A stretch of 64,000 bases of DNA from Exiguobacterium sp. RIT594 (GTDB lineage: Bacteria; Bacillota; Bacilli; Exiguobacteriales; Exiguobacteriaceae): assembly GCF_003339585.1 (NCBI RefSeq), contig NZ_QPKF01000001.1, positions 1,054,001 through 1,118,000 on the forward strand, in the 5' to 3' direction. Below the pieces are notes generated by a model, which saw nothing but the letters and a program-made list of their open reading frames with translations, did no database searches and was not told the origin of the DNA. The stretch's first letter is position 1, and each line of letters starts with the position of its first letter. Shown in pieces: positions 24,722 through 34,165 of this stretch. The translations under genes were made by a program, and so were the position numbers.

Positions 24722-24901
24722 TTAAGATTTTCTGACGCGTACCCAAATGATGTTGATCAGGGCAAAAATCAAAGCCCCGGCTACAAATCCAAGTAGGACG
24801 CTGCCGTCAAAGGTTCCGTTCGCTTCGTACACAATCAGTAAACCGACAATCGCGCCGATCAAAACACCTAACACACGAAGTGCAATCTTTCCATTTGTCA
24901 T
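24722..24901 (-). CDS. Small two-helix membrane protein, unknown
   Basis: 59 residues, helices at about 6-25 and 34-53 with a short polar turn and a basic C-terminus RVRKS; Gly-rich first helix (LGVLIGAIVGLLIVY). The start is the second ATG (24901), because AAGGGGGC is spaced properly only for that one. It lies 27 nt after the PspC-like gene and 20 nt before the MBL gene on the same strand, so a small envelope-stress operon is likely. Family not recognised. Confidence 0.65.
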   Translation of the reverse strand: MTNGKIALRVLGVLIGAIVGLLIVYEANGTFDGSVLLGFVAGALIFALINIIWVRVRKS

Positions 24902-24928
24902 CGTCATGCCCCCTTTTGTTCATTTGTT

Positions 24929-25117
24929 CTACAACGTTCTTGGTGCATCCGCCATCGCGTTAGCGAGAATCATGTAAATGATTAAATTGATCGGAAGCGG
25001 AATGACAATGAAAATCAGGCGGACGGCCAGTGACGAAATACCGAAGTGTTCCGCGAGACCGCCGCACACTCCCTGAATCGAGCGGTCTGTCGCTGATCTG
25101 CGTAATGATTGTGCCAA
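24929..25117 (-). CDS. PspC domain membrane protein
   Basis: 62 residues. The PspC core is plain: RSIQGVCGGLAEHFGI, then LAVRLIFIVIPLPINLIIYMILA, one transmembrane helix. PspC proteins take part in membrane-stress sensing, in Bacillales commonly alongside LiaH-like proteins. I choose the TTG at 25117, because AAGGGGAG sits 5 nt upstream; a longer open frame back to 25159 has no ribosome site. It is followed closely by another small membrane gene. Confidence 0.82.
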   Translation of the reverse strand: MAQSLRRSATDRSIQGVCGGLAEHFGISSLAVRLIFIVIPLPINLIIYMILANAMADAPRTL

Positions 25118-25255
25118 TCGTCTCCCCTTCTTTCTTTGATTCCATGTTGGGTGAATCATCCATATGTTACAATAATTAGTATAACGTAAGGGCGTCCGAT
25201 TTTGCAGGGGACAGCCCTTGTGAATCGGAACCCGAAAGAAAGGACGTGTAAGACG

Positions 25256-25471
25256 TTGGAACTTTTTTATTTGATCCAGGAACGGGCGTTACCGTTCTCG
25301 ATTTTGGCTTTACTGATGATGGCGAGTGCCGTCGTCGTATATGTCGTCTGGAAAAGACAGGTCAGCCTGCCGTTGCCGCTACGTATTTTTACGACCGTCG
25401 TCTGCCTGACCTGCATCATCGGTTCAGCCGGTTTGATGCTTTTCACACTGTTCGTCGGCTACAATGCCTAA
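25256..25471 (+). CDS. Small two-helix membrane protein, unknown
   Basis: About 71 residues if it starts at TTG 25256; segments at about 10-30 and 38-66. The ribosome site (AAAGGA at 25239-25244) is 11 nt away, a little far, so the start is uncertain. Divergent from the PspC gene. A strong terminator follows. No family recognised. Confidence 0.55.
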   Translation: MELFYLIQERALPFSILALLMMASAVVVYVVWKRQVSLPLPLRIFTTVVCLTCIIGSAGLMLFTLFVGYNA

Positions 25472-25491
25472 AAAATACGAGTCCGTTAAAC

Positions 25492-25540
25492 AAACAGACG
25501 TCACTTTCCCTCGAGGAGGAGAATGACGTCTGTTTTTCGT
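25492..25540. terminator. Terminator between convergent genes
   Basis: 12-bp perfect stem: 25492-25503 (aaacagacgtca) with 25524-25535, with inner pairing, followed by T on the plus strand and by T on the minus strand. Confidence 0.82.
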
Positions 25541-26851
25541 TCATCGCATGACTGCCCGCTCAAAAGCGGACGGAGTGCGGTATTCGTGATCCTGCCAAAT
25601 CCAACGCTTCGCTGTTCCTTTCGCCAAGCGATACGTGTTCTGTTCGAACTGATTCCCGGAGCTTGTCTTAAAAAAGTGGGCGACGAACAAATTATCCGGT
25701 CCCGTCGTAAACGTATTGTGGTCAATTCGGTTATCGCGGACATCATGCTGGACCAACAGTTGTCCCCCTTCCAGCCCTTTCGTATCATTGCCGGTGACCT
25801 GATTCCGTGTAATCCGGACCTGCTTCGTTCCACCGCGCTTTTTATCGTAGCCGCCGATTGAAATGCCGGTAAAGCGGTTTTGTTGGATCAAATTGCCGCG
25901 GACCGTGACGTTTTCCGCGTACTGTTTCGCATGTTCACTCGTCACTTCGATGCCGATATCATTCCGCTCGACGGTATTATTTTCGATCGTCAGCCGTTTG
26001 CCGCCGTCGACGTAAATGCCGGCTGCGTTGTATTCCTTGCCGTAGACCGGGTTGTCGTAACTTGAACTGTCGGAAACAACATTGCCGGAAATCGTTCCGT
26101 TGCGGACATAATCCTCGGCCTTATTTATCGCAACGCCTTCATAACCGATCAAGTCGATCCCGATGTTATCGTTTCGGCGGACGGTATTGCCCGTGACGGA
26201 GAATCCGTCGATGTTGCCGTTCAGGACCAACGCTTCACTGGCCCCGAGCCGGTTATCTTCGACCTGGTTCCCCCGAACGGTGATCTGCTTCAAGCGACCC
26301 GTGCCGTAGATTGCAATCCCGTGGGCGTTGCCGTCTTTCGCATGGGTTTGAATTCGCCGGACCTGGTTGTCGATCAATTGAATGTTCCGTCCGGTTCCTG
26401 TAACAAAAATTCCGATCGGTGTCTCATCGGTTCGTTTCGTCGCAATGTCGGCGACAATCAGTCCTTGAATCGTCACGTACTGTCGATTTTCGATCCGGAC
26501 GAGTGCCGTGTCCCCGTCTTTCTGCTTCAGCGTCTTACCACTTAACACCACTTTCTCCTTTTGATAGTTCCGGAAGACGACCGGTGCGTGCTTCGTCCCG
26601 CTGTGCTTGACCGTCAACGCCTCCGGATATGTTCCTTGACGCAGATAGACCGTTGTCCCGGCTTTCGCGAGCTGACTGGCCCGTTTCAGCGTTTTCAACG
26701 GTTGTTTGATTGAACCGGCATTCGTATCCTTGCCGGTCGGAGCGACATACAGAATGTGTTTAGCTGCTGTCGACTCCGCCGGTTCTTGATTCCAAGTCGC
26801 CGAACAGCCAAACAGTCCGAGCGACAGCAAGAGAATAAAACGTTTTTTCAT
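25541..26851 (-). CDS. Lipoprotein with right-handed parallel beta-helix (pectate lyase/NosD-like)
   Basis: 436 residues. Lipoprotein signal with lipobox LGLFGC (Cys near residue 16). The next block, YVAPTGKDTNAGSIKQPLKTL, is the DUF1565-type start seen in surface carbohydrate-binding or lyase proteins. After that come many beta-helix rungs with GN.V..N and (I/G)I.(I/V) patterns (for example ITVRGNQVEDN, FSVTGNTVRRNDNIGIDLIG, LTIENNTVERNDIGIEV). A polysaccharide lyase or binding role on the cell surface is inferred; I do not see a definite catalytic triad. ATG 26851 has AGGAAGGA at 8 nt. Confidence 0.85.
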   Translation of the reverse strand: MKKRFILLLSLGLFGCSATWNQEPAESTAAKHILYVAPTGKDTNAGSIKQPLKTLKRASQLAKAGTTVYLRQGTYPEALTVKHSGTKHAPVVFRNYQKEKVVLSGKTLKQKDGDTALVRIENRQYVTIQGLIVADIATKRTDETPIGIFVTGTGRNIQLIDNQVRRIQTHAKDGNAHGIAIYGTGRLKQITVRGNQVEDNRLGASEALVLNGNIDGFSVTGNTVRRNDNIGIDLIGYEGVAINKAEDYVRNGTISGNVVSDSSSYDNPVYGKEYNAAGIYVDGGKRLTIENNTVERNDIGIEVTSEHAKQYAENVTVRGNLIQQNRFTGISIGGYDKKRGGTKQVRITRNQVTGNDTKGLEGGQLLVQHDVRDNRIDHNTFTTGPDNLFVAHFFKTSSGNQFEQNTYRLAKGTAKRWIWQDHEYRTPSAFERAVMR

Positions 26852-26945
26852 ATAAATCCGTCCTTCCTGTGACATCTAATCAGATTGTAAATATCATCCA
26901 TTCCCCTTACACTGAATATACTTACAGATGAAGGACGTGACGTGG

Positions 26946-27560
26946 ATGTTGAAACAACTGCTTGTCTGTTCACTATCGGCACTTATACTTGCCGGTTGCA
27001 GTACGGAAGAAGCCGTGCCGAAAAAAGTCGTCAAACCAATGGAACTGCCATTAGAATTCAAACTCGATACTTCTAAAAATCCATCAGATCCGGACAAAAC
27101 TGAAGCTGTTTATACTATGACCGGGAAAATCGACAACCCTCTTTACCTGACCGGAATTGAGTATTTTGCATCCGGCGAACAAAAAATCTGGTTTACAGAG
27201 ACCATCAAACCTGGTCAATATGACGGGGAAAAACTGAAACTCGGGCAAGAGTTCAATACGACAAAAGGCTATCGTTCATACATGTATGACTTAGATGGTC
27301 TCATGCAAGAAAAATCAGAGGAATCTGATACTTTAAAGAGATTCATGATGAATGGCGTCGAGTTTCGTGACAAGTCATTTCGACCATCTGAATATGAACT
27401 GTTGATGTTTGAGAAATCGACTGTTCAAACATCCATGAGCGGTAAATCCATGGATACCATCCATTCCCCTAAAGGCATTAAACTCAAAAAAGGCGAGCGC
27501 GCTTTTACGATTTCGTTATCGACAACTCCGGTCGGCGGATCGAGTGACGATACATTATAA
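26946..27560 (+). CDS. Lipoprotein, unknown
   Basis: About 204 residues. Signal peptide with lipobox LILAGC, acylated Cys near residue 18. The mature part has a beta-rich Ig-like look (AVYTMTGKIDNPLYLTGIEYF, ... ) and is highly charged in the middle. The start is not certain: ATG 26946 has AAGGA ten nt upstream; the upstream ATG 26928 has none. No family recognised. Divergent from the beta-helix lipoprotein; a terminator follows. Confidence 0.72.
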   Translation: MLKQLLVCSLSALILAGCSTEEAVPKKVVKPMELPLEFKLDTSKNPSDPDKTEAVYTMTGKIDNPLYLTGIEYFASGEQKIWFTETIKPGQYDGEKLKLGQEFNTTKGYRSYMYDLDGLMQEKSEESDTLKRFMMNGVEFRDKSFRPSEYELLMFEKSTVQTSMSGKSMDTIHSPKGIKLKKGERAFTISLSTTPVGGSSDDTL

Positions 27561-27600
27561 AAACAGACCTGTCTCTTCATAAAAAGAGGCAGGTCTGTTT
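27561..27600. terminator. Bidirectional terminator
   Basis: 17-bp stem with a single wobble: 27561-27577 with 27584-27600, 6-nt loop, ending in T on both strands. It serves the lipoprotein and the convergent DUF1572 gene. Confidence 0.85.
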
Positions 27601-27603
27601 CGT

Positions 27604-28107
27604 TCAGTGCCGTTGATGCGGCAAGGGAATCGTCAATGGTTTAAAGTCCGGTCCGAGCAGGATTTTCATCAAAAAAATCAGCTGTCCGGTGTGATAGGCA
27701 TAATGCGCAAGCTGCCGTTCAATCGCGTCGACGACGAGATGCGGTTCGCCGCGTATTAATACGGTCCGTTCCAGATCGTCCGGTGTCAAGGAAGCAAGCG
27801 TTGATTCGACGAGTTGCCAGCTGTCGTTCCACAGTTTCAGCAAGGTCTCTTTATCATGCCCCTGGTCGACAAACTCGGCGTCCCGGTTACGGTCCGGCTT
27901 TTCCCCGTCCGTCGTCAAAAAGTCGGTCCAGCGTGACGTCATATTGTTTGTCATATGCTGAATCAACAGTGCCACGCTGTTCGTGTCGGGTGCAAGTGTC
28001 TGATGGAACTGTTCCTCATTCAGCCAGCCGAGTGCCTGCTCTGCCGGTTCGCGGACGGCCCGGAACCGTGCTTGAATTGCCGTCAAATACACCTCTTCAA
28101 AAGCCAT
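27604..28107 (-). CDS. DinB-like DUF1572 protein
   Basis: 167 residues, helical. DinB/YfiT-type metal ligands are suggested by LIQHMTNNMTSRW near residues 49-60 and by QLAHYAYHTGQLIFL near 133-147, with His50, His135 and His139 as candidates. DUF1572 proteins are four-helix bundles; some relatives are thiol-dependent transferases, but activity is not established here. The ORF ends 3 nt after the terminator stem. It lies 20 nt after the propeller-like membrane protein gene on the minus strand. Confidence 0.85.
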   Translation of the reverse strand: MAFEEVYLTAIQARFRAVREPAEQALGWLNEEQFHQTLAPDTNSVALLIQHMTNNMTSRWTDFLTTDGEKPDRNRDAEFVDQGHDKETLLKLWNDSWQLVESTLASLTPDDLERTVLIRGEPHLVVDAIERQLAHYAYHTGQLIFLMKILLGPDFKPLTIPLPHQRH

Positions 28108-28127
28108 TTTATTTCCTCCCTTTGCTG

Positions 28128-29306
28128 TTAATCCATCACAAAGTCCACACCATTTGCTCCTTCGACCGGTATCGTCCGTAACGTTTTTAAGTTGTCATCC
28201 GTGATAATCAATCGGCCTTTTCCGGAAAATGATGTTTTACTTTCCGTGAAATATGACGTCTTCTTATATGGATTCCGGTAGAGGTAACGGTAATAGTTTC
28301 CCTCCTTCCAAAAATCAGGTCGGACCGGTTCAACCCGGAACGCTTGTCCGAACGTCCACTTAACGAGCCGTTGATCCGTATCGTTTTCACCGGTGCCGAT
28401 GATTTGATAACCGGTCTGTTTGTTGATCATCCGCATCGGTTCCGTCGCCCAGTAGTTGACATCATCCAATACTGAAAATGACTTTTGCTGCATCGTTCCG
28501 TCCGTCTTCAGCCGGATCATCACGCCGTCGGTCGTTGCAAAATATGCGGTCTCTTTCGCACCGTATAACGCCGTACAGGCATACGGTTCGTCCGCTTTTC
28601 GAATGACGCGTGATTTTCCGGTCGTCTGGTCGAGCAGGACCATTCCGGCCGCCCCTTCTTTATCATCCTCGGTACCGTTGTTGGCATAAGCAATCGTCTG
28701 ATCCAGTTCAAGAATCGGTGAATCAAAGACCGGCATCAGCCGGTCTTCAATCGGATACCGTTTGTCTGTCCGGACGTTGATCAACTGAATTTTTTCCTTT
28801 GGCTTCGAGGCATTCGATTCCAGCCAAACATCTTTCCCGTAATGGGCAACGGATGTGATCGCTGTATTCGGCACCTCATGTTTTGTAAACGTGTCCCGTT
28901 TTAAATCATACGTAAAAAAGTGATCGGCTTCGATGCCATCCGGGTGATGCGCATAGATGTGGCGCGGGTCGGTTCCTTTTTGTGACAGCCTCATCCAATA
29001 GAAATCCGGGTCAGCAATTGCTTCTGCCTTCAGCTCTTTCCCCGTTTTCGAGAGTGTCGTCATCAATCCCGGTTCTTGCGGATCATCCTGTGTTTCTTTA
29101 TAACGGTTAATATCGCTTCCATACAGCAGGATGACCTGACCATCTTTTGGTGTAAACGTCATCGTCGTGAGATCCTTCGAAATGACCGGATAGGAAACGG
29201 CTTTTGGTTCCTCCGGACGCAATCCGAGATATAAAGCACCTGCACTGACCAAAACGGTCAGGCCCGCCGATCCGTACAGCATTCGTTTTTTCCATGATTG
29301 AAGCAT
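28128..29306 (-). CDS. Membrane-anchored beta-propeller-like protein, unknown
   Basis: 392 residues. One N-terminal transmembrane anchor (about 9-29, no lipobox Cys), then beta-rich repeats with YDLKRDTFTKHEV, LINVRTDKRYPIED, GMVLLDQTTGKSRVI and similar strands. It has the overall make-up of the two propeller-like lipoproteins in the window but is more distant, and similarity is mostly of pattern. Start taken at the ATG at 29306; an upstream open stretch to 29345 has no site. Function unknown. Confidence 0.7.
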   Translation of the reverse strand: MLQSWKKRMLYGSAGLTVLVSAGALYLGLRPEEPKAVSYPVISKDLTTMTFTPKDGQVILLYGSDINRYKETQDDPQEPGLMTTLSKTGKELKAEAIADPDFYWMRLSQKGTDPRHIYAHHPDGIEADHFFTYDLKRDTFTKHEVPNTAITSVAHYGKDVWLESNASKPKEKIQLINVRTDKRYPIEDRLMPVFDSPILELDQTIAYANNGTEDDKEGAAGMVLLDQTTGKSRVIRKADEPYACTALYGAKETAYFATTDGVMIRLKTDGTMQQKSFSVLDDVNYWATEPMRMINKQTGYQIIGTGENDTDQRLVKWTFGQAFRVEPVRPDFWKEGNYYRYLYRNPYKKTSYFTESKTSFSGKGRLIITDDNLKTLRTIPVEGANGVDFVMD

Positions 29307-29417
29307 GAATATCCACTCATTTCGTTTGTCATTTTCACCTTCCATTGTACCGTTTTTTTTGTAAAAAAATTCTTTAAAAACGGATTTTCATTACCAATTG
29401 ACCTATTGTTCCATAAA

Positions 29418-29446
29418 AAAGACACTGTCGGATGGACAGCGTCTTT
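29418..29446 (-). terminator. Terminator of the MarR-SDR-SDR operon
   Basis: 12-bp stem with one mismatch: 29418-29429 with 29435-29446, followed on the minus strand by six T. Just beyond lies a short run of TTTCA repeats (29444-29459). Confidence 0.8.
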
Positions 29447-29464
29447 CATTTCATTTCATTTCAG

Positions 29465-30208
29465 TTATCTGGCTGTGACGCCACCATCTACCGGAAGACC
29501 GATTCCCGAAATATGGCTCGCTTCATCTGTTGCGAGGAAAAGAACAGCGTGCGCGACTTCTTCGGCTTGTCCGACATGGCCAAGCGGAATTACCTGTTCA
29601 AAATAGTCTTTATACGCGGCCATCGACGGGGCACTCATCTTCGTCTCGATGTACCCCGGATAGACGGCATTGACCCGGATGTTGTACTTGCCGTAATCGA
29701 CAGCCGCCGCCCGCGTTACCGCATCGATTGCCCCTTTTGATGCCGTATATCCGCCGGCTCCCGCCATTCCGCTGATGGCAGAAATCGAGGCGATGTTAAC
29801 GATCGATCCACCCGTTTCCTGCATCAAGTGAATCGCCTGTTGCATCCCGAGCAGAACGCTGTTGACGTTGATGTTAAAAATCCGGGACCAATCGGTTTCA
29901 TCCTGCTCTAAAAACGGCGTACTTAGTGCAATGCCTGCATTGTTGACCAACACATCCAGTCGATTAAACTCCCGCTTGATCATATCCGTAACATCCTGCC
30001 AACTTTCGCGGGAAGAAACGTCGTGGTGTAAGGCATACGCTTGACCGCCTTCAAGCAGAATCTGTTTGACGACAGCACGGACGGCCTCCTCATTAATGTC
30101 GGTCGCGACGACGACGGCACCTTCACGCGCCGCCATTAATGCGGTTGCTTCACCCATGCCACTCCCGGCACCGGTAATTAACATGATTTTTTCTGCTAAT
30201 CGATTCAT
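29465..30208 (-). CDS. Short-chain dehydrogenase/reductase (SDR)
   Basis: 247 residues. Classical SDR: TGAGSGMGEA cofactor loop at about 12-21, NNAGIA near 88, Ser in SISAISGMAG near 140, and YTASKG (Tyr 154, Lys 158). Acidic residue after strand 2 (TDIN) favours NAD. The product GGVTAR end is typical. Substrate unknown. ATG 30208 has GGAGTGA at 6 nt; the start at 30214 is too close to it. Second gene of a MarR-SDR-SDR operon; the two SDRs are about half identical in their core, which suggests a duplicated function. Confidence 0.9.
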   Translation of the reverse strand: MNRLAEKIMLITGAGSGMGEATALMAAREGAVVVATDINEEAVRAVVKQILLEGGQAYALHHDVSSRESWQDVTDMIKREFNRLDVLVNNAGIALSTPFLEQDETDWSRIFNINVNSVLLGMQQAIHLMQETGGSIVNIASISAISGMAGAGGYTASKGAIDAVTRAAAVDYGKYNIRVNAVYPGYIETKMSAPSMAAYKDYFEQVIPLGHVGQAEEVAHAVLFLATDEASHISGIGLPVDGGVTAR

Positions 30209-30230
30209 CTTCATTCACTCCATTTCTGAA

Positions 30231-31025
30231 TTACTGCTGCATTGCTAAAAAATCGGGACTAGTCGGATTGCCGATATAATGTCCACCTTCAATCTGAAGG
30301 GTTTGTCCGGTCATGAATTTTGATTCGTCCGACGCGAGATAAACGACGGCATGTCCGATGTCATCGGCTTCGCCGTGATACGGAAGTGCATTATATTTTT
30401 CGAAGGTCGCAAGCAGACTTGGACTCATGTTGGCTTTGGCCGCCGGTGTCAAAATCAAACTGGGGGCAATCGCATTACAGCGGATTAAATCCTTCCCGTA
30501 CTGTGTCGCGATATACTTCGTCAACTGGACGACGGCAGCTTTTGACGTCCCATAGGCAGAACGGATGCTGTCACCCGCAAAAGCCGACATCGAAGCTGTA
30601 TTGATGATTGATCCGCCACCTGCTTCCTTCATATGTGGAATAGCATATCTTGCACCAAGCAAAACACTTTTGACATTGACGTTCATTAATCGGTCCCATT
30701 CCGCCAAGTCCATTGCGACGACATCGAGATCTTTCTGAAGGTTCGTCAGACCGACATTATTGAACAACACGTTAATTTTCCCAAACGACTCGACGGTAAA
30801 ATCGACAGCATGCTGGATCGATTCAGCTTCAGACGCGTCCAAGAAGACGGCAGAAGCTTGTCGTCCTTGTTTCCGTAACTTAGCCGCTACTTCTTCCGCT
30901 CCATCGACGTTATAATCTGCTACGACGACGGCGGCTCCTGCTTCGGCGAGCAAAGTCGCCGCCGATAAGCCGATACCTGACGCACCACCCGTCACCAACG
31001 CTACTTTTCCCGCTACTCGATTCAT
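30231..31025 (-). CDS. Short-chain dehydrogenase/reductase (SDR)
   Basis: 264 residues. Cofactor loop TGGASGIGLS near 13-22, ADYN after strand 2 (Asp, so NAD likely), NNVG near 90, catalytic Ser in MSAFAGD near 145, and YGTSKA (Tyr 157, Lys 161). The loop NNVG is slightly off the usual NNAG. It overlaps the MarR-family gene by four bases (ATGA) and is followed after 22 nt by the second SDR. Together they may process the ligand sensed by the MarR protein; substrate unknown. Confidence 0.9.
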   Translation of the reverse strand: MNRVAGKVALVTGGASGIGLSAATLLAEAGAAVVVADYNVDGAEEVAAKLRKQGRQASAVFLDASEAESIQHAVDFTVESFGKINVLFNNVGLTNLQKDLDVVAMDLAEWDRLMNVNVKSVLLGARYAIPHMKEAGGGSIINTASMSAFAGDSIRSAYGTSKAAVVQLTKYIATQYGKDLIRCNAIAPSLILTPAAKANMSPSLLATFEKYNALPYHGEADDIGHAVVYLASDESKFMTGQTLQIEGGHYIGNPTSPDFLAMQQ

Positions 31026-31471
31026 CGTTTCACTCCGTTCTCCCGCTTTGTCCGGATATGGGTCAACAGTTTTTCGTTGATTGCTAAATAAAGCCGAATC
31101 TCTTCTTCATCTAACACGTCATACAGTTCAAGATACTGTTGTTTCCCGATAGCCTGAGCTTCACTTAAGATTTGCTCTCCCTGTTGCGTAATCTGCAGCA
31201 AGACTTGCCGGCGGTCCTGTTCGTTATAGACCCGTTCGACGAGTTCAAGTTGAATCAGTTTTTTAGCGATGTTCGTCATCGCGCCTCCTGAAAAACCAAG
31301 TGTTTCTGCCAACTTCATCTGATTTTGAGGACCTTTCCGTTTCAGCTCACCTAATGTCAGAATCGGCGATATCCCGACATTGTATGGAAAACGGGTATTC
31401 CAATCGATGATCGCTTCATTCGTCACGGCTTCCACCGTATGGATCATTTTAAAGAGTTGATCTTGTTCCAT
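31022..31471 (-). CDS. MarR family transcriptional regulator
   Basis: 149 residues with the winged helix at about 30-110: LGELKRKGPQNQMKLAETLGF, then MTNIAKKLIQLELVERVYN and DRRQVLLQITQQG, the MarR wing. It should be an autoregulated dimer. Its promoter (31545-31573) carries a dyad that fills the spacer between -35 and -10. It overlaps the first SDR gene, so it controls that pair. A Shine-Dalgarno AAAGGATG precedes ATG. Confidence 0.92.
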   Translation of the reverse strand: MEQDQLFKMIHTVEAVTNEAIIDWNTRFPYNVGISPILTLGELKRKGPQNQMKLAETLGFSGGAMTNIAKKLIQLELVERVYNEQDRRQVLLQITQQGEQILSEAQAIGKQQYLELYDVLDEEEIRLYLAINEKLLTHIRTKRENGVKR

Positions 31472-31544
31472 TCGTTCGACATCCTTTCTTGTTGCAACGT
31501 TTTTTCATCATGCAAAATCTAATCCATTCCTTATCGCATTGAAT

Positions 31545-31573
31545 AATTTAACACTAAACTATTTAGTTGTAAA
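31545..31573 (-). promoter_or_regulatory. Promoter with embedded operator dyad, MarR-SDR operon
   Basis: Minus strand: -35 TTTACA (plus 31568-31573), 17-nt spacer, -10 TAAATT (plus 31545-31550). The dyad TTAACACTAAA / TTTAGTTGTAA at 31548-31572 (9 of 11 arm positions match) coincides with the spacer. Binding of MarR there would block polymerase. Confidence 0.65.
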
Positions 31574-31631
31574 CATTTTTAAAGATCCTTATAATTTCTA
31601 TTGTCGGGTGATTATGAAACGCAACAAAAAA

Positions 31632-31674
31632 CAGCCATTTCTCGAAGACAGATACGAGTAATGGCTGCCCTTTT
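31632..31674 (-). terminator. Terminator of the OsmC gene
   Basis: 8-bp stem 31632-31639 (cagccatt) with 31660-31667, plus inner TCTCG/CGAG, followed on the minus strand by six T. Confidence 0.78.
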
Positions 31675-31700
31675 GCCTTTCAGCTCATACTGAAGTGATG

Positions 31701-32129
31701 TTATGCCTTCGTCCAGTTGGCGATAAGCGTCACGCCCGCTGCAGTCAGCGTCGTCGAAATCGGACAACGTACGTCAACGAGGCGTTGCAGTTCCTGGATC
31801 CGTTCGTCCGTTTCAGACGTTGTCACTTTGGCATGGACCGTTACACGCTGGAATTGTGTCCGGACGGACGGGTCGCCCATCATGCCCCGTGGATCGATTG
31901 ATCCCTCGATTTCAAATTCAATTCCGCGCAAATCAAATTGAATTTCCTTTGCGACGAAGTGCGCGACGACATTTTCACATCCGGCGAGGGCGACGAGTAA
32001 CGTCGCAAGCGGATTTGCCCCGTGATCAGCTCCGCCCATGCTTTCAGGTTCATCAATCCGAATCGTATGGTTTCCTGACTTTCCTTCCGTATACATCCCG
32101 TTTGAAACTGCTGTAACTTTTTCAATCAC
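31701..32129 (-). CDS. OsmC/Ohr family peroxidase-like protein
   Basis: 142 residues. The OsmC-fold pattern is plain: the N-terminal strands, GGADHGANPLATLLVALAGC near 32-51 (peroxidatic Cys at the end) and RCPISTTL near 121-128 with the second Cys. These two cysteines reduce organic hydroperoxides using a dithiol donor. It is monocistronic and ends in a terminator. The family may also include redox-inactive members, but both cysteines are present here. Confidence 0.9.
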   Translation of the reverse strand: MIEKVTAVSNGMYTEGKSGNHTIRIDEPESMGGADHGANPLATLLVALAGCENVVAHFVAKEIQFDLRGIEFEIEGSIDPRGMMGDPSVRTQFQRVTVHAKVTTSETDERIQELQRLVDVRCPISTTLTAAGVTLIANWTKA

Positions 32130-32417
32130 TGCAATCCCCTCCTTTTATCAGTCCTTTTTTCGACGGTTCTTCATTTCATTTCTCTACAATTCCTTTGTTC
32201 TGAACTTGTCAAACCTCGTTCCTTTTTGAAGATAATGAAGCTAAACCGTGTATCTTCCCCTGTCACTTGGGGTTCATCCGAATCGTTTAGAAGAGAGCGT
32301 CTTCTCGCCTGATTTTGATAAAAAAATCTGCTACTTTATTTGAAATCTATCTAAAAAATAAAAAACGAGACGATAGTATATATATATCACCTAATGAATC
32401 CTGCAGGAGGTCCACTC

Positions 32418-34163
32418 ATGACAGAAACACACACACACTCCATCCGTACACGATTATTACTGATTGTCAGTTCCATCCTCATTTTGTTTTTCCTATTCAG
32501 CAGTGCTGCCCTTTACTACAACACGAATCAAACTGCCGTCTCGACGCTTAAAAAAACGGCGGAACAGGATGCACAGCGTATCGCCAATACATTTGATACA
32601 GCAACGTACACTGATTTTTTGAACAATCCGCGCCCTTCCGAAGATTACGAGAAACTCCGGAAATCGCTTGATACATTACGGAAGCAGAACGGGCTTCTTT
32701 ACGCCTATACGGCTACTGTCGACCAAAACCAAGTTAAGCTGTTGATTGACGGTCTTCCGGTCGCGGATGCCGCCAAGATTAATGATCCGGCAACAGGAGC
32801 CGTCGCGTCTGATATGAAAGAAGTCTTACAAGGTAAAACTCACACGACGGACGTCATAGATGATCCGAAGTACGGTCAATATATCAGTGTTTACGTCCCG
32901 CTTAAAAGTGAGACGGGTGAAACCATCGGCATATTAGGTGTCGACATCGCGGCAAAAGACGTCGAGACGTTGACGACGACGCTGTTAAAACAGACGTTGC
33001 CGCTGTTTCTCGGTTTACTCGTCTTACTCTTACTGTTGACGCTCGGGTCACTGTATTACATACTCGGTCGAAAATTGAAACCGCTCGAAACACTTCAATC
33101 CGTCGCGCAGATGATTGCCGACGGAAAACTTTCGCAAGCCGATCAGACGATGCAACAACTGAAGATTCCGGCAAAAGATGAAATTTACACGCTCGCCCGC
33201 TCGATTCAACAGATGAATCAAACACTCCGCCTGATGATCGTCGACATCAAACGGACAACTGCTCTCGTCACGGACACGAGTCAGGCGATTGACGCCGGGA
33301 CAACGGAAGTCCTCGACGGTTCAACGCAGATTGCCGAGACGATGTCGGAAATTGCGACCGGTACCGAAAGTCAGACGCATACGACACTCGCCTTGACGGA
33401 TGAGATGAGCGGCTTCTCCTCGCTCGTTCAAAAGACGACCGACGACAGTCAGCACATCGAACAGACGGTCGAGACGATGCGCGTTGCAACGCGCGACGGA
33501 CAAACGCAGATGAAACAATCCGTCACCCGGATGAACATGATTCATTCGCACGTCGTCGAAGCAACGGAGCAGGTCCGTCAACTGAAACAACAGTCCACCG
33601 ACATTCAAGCGCTTGTGACAATCATCCGCGACATCGCGGCGCAGACGAACTTACTGGCCCTCAATGCCGCCATCGAAGCGGCGCGTGCCGGCGAACAAGG
33701 CAAAGGATTTGCCGTCGTCGCAACCGAAGTGAAAAAGTTATCCACACATGTCGCGAGCAGCGTCGATCAGATTGCGGCAATCGTTCAGAATATCACCGGG
33801 AATTCGACGCAAATGGAAGTCCGGTTCGCTGAGACGTTACAGGAGACGGTCTCCGGTCAACAGGAGATTCAAGCGACGGACGGCTCGTTCACCCAAATCG
33901 CGGAACAGGTCGGGACAGTCGCGTCGTCCGCTGCCGGGATGCGGCAACAAATGCTTGACGTCGCCAGAACGGAAGCCCGGATCCGCAATGCCCTGACGGA
34001 AATTGCCGCCGTCGCCGAAGAACATACGGCGGGCAACGAAGAAGTTGCGGCGGCGTCCGAGCAGATGATTGCGACGATCACCGGACTGCATGTCCTAGTC
34101 GAGACATTAAACGAAACATCTTCTTATTTAACAGATCAGACAGAGAAATTCGATCTGACGTAA
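32418..34163 (+). CDS. Transmembrane methyl-accepting chemotaxis protein
   Basis: 581 residues. TM1 at about 13-36, extracellular sensing domain about 37-190 (single Cache-like layout with [20 protein letters not shown]), TM2 at about 192-217, HAMP at about 218-275 and the MCP signalling domain to the end. Its tip is [20 protein letters not shown] followed by [15 protein letters not shown]. Methylation-type residue pairs ([10 protein letters not shown]) are present near the C-terminus. The ligand is unknown. ATG 32418 has GCAGGAGG upstream; a SigD-like motif (TAAA, 13 nt, GACGATAG at 32369-32376) precedes it but the spacing is short. Confidence 0.92.
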   Translation: MTETHTHSIRTRLLLIVSSILILFFLFSSAALYYNTNQTAVSTLKKTAEQDAQRIANTFDTATYTDFLNNPRPSEDYEKLRKSLDTLRKQNGLLYAYTATVDQNQVKLLIDGLPVADAAKINDPATGAVASDMKEVLQGKTHTTDVIDDPKYGQYISVYVPLKSETGETIGILGVDIAAKDVETLTTTLLKQTLPLFLGLLVLLLLLTLGSLYYILGRKLKPLETLQSVAQMIADGKLSQADQTMQQLKIPAKDEIYTLARSIQQMNQTLRLMIVDIKRTTALVTDTSQAIDAGTTEVLDGSTQIAETMSEIATGTESQTHTTLALTDEMSGFSSLVQKTTDDSQHIEQTVETMRVATRDGQTQMKQSVTRMNMIHSHVVEATEQVRQLKQQSTDIQALVTIIRDIAAQTNLLALNAAIEAARAGEQGKGFAVVATEVKKLSTHVASSVDQIAAIVQNITGNSTQMEVRFAETLQETVSGQQEIQATDGSFTQIAEQVGTVASSAAGMRQQMLDVARTEARIRNALTEIAAVAEEHTAGNEEVAAASEQMIATITGLHVLVETLNETSSYLTDQTEKFDLT

Positions 34164-34165
34164 TC

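Noticed and set aside
29444-29459. TTTCA tandem repeat as a microsatellite or regulatory repeat
   Set aside because: Only about three units, located outside the terminator and with no obvious partner.
32352-32376. SigD-type promoter before the chemoreceptor (TAAA, then GACGATAG)
   Set aside because: The spacing is 13 nt, not about 15, and GACGATAG differs from GCCGATAA at two bases.
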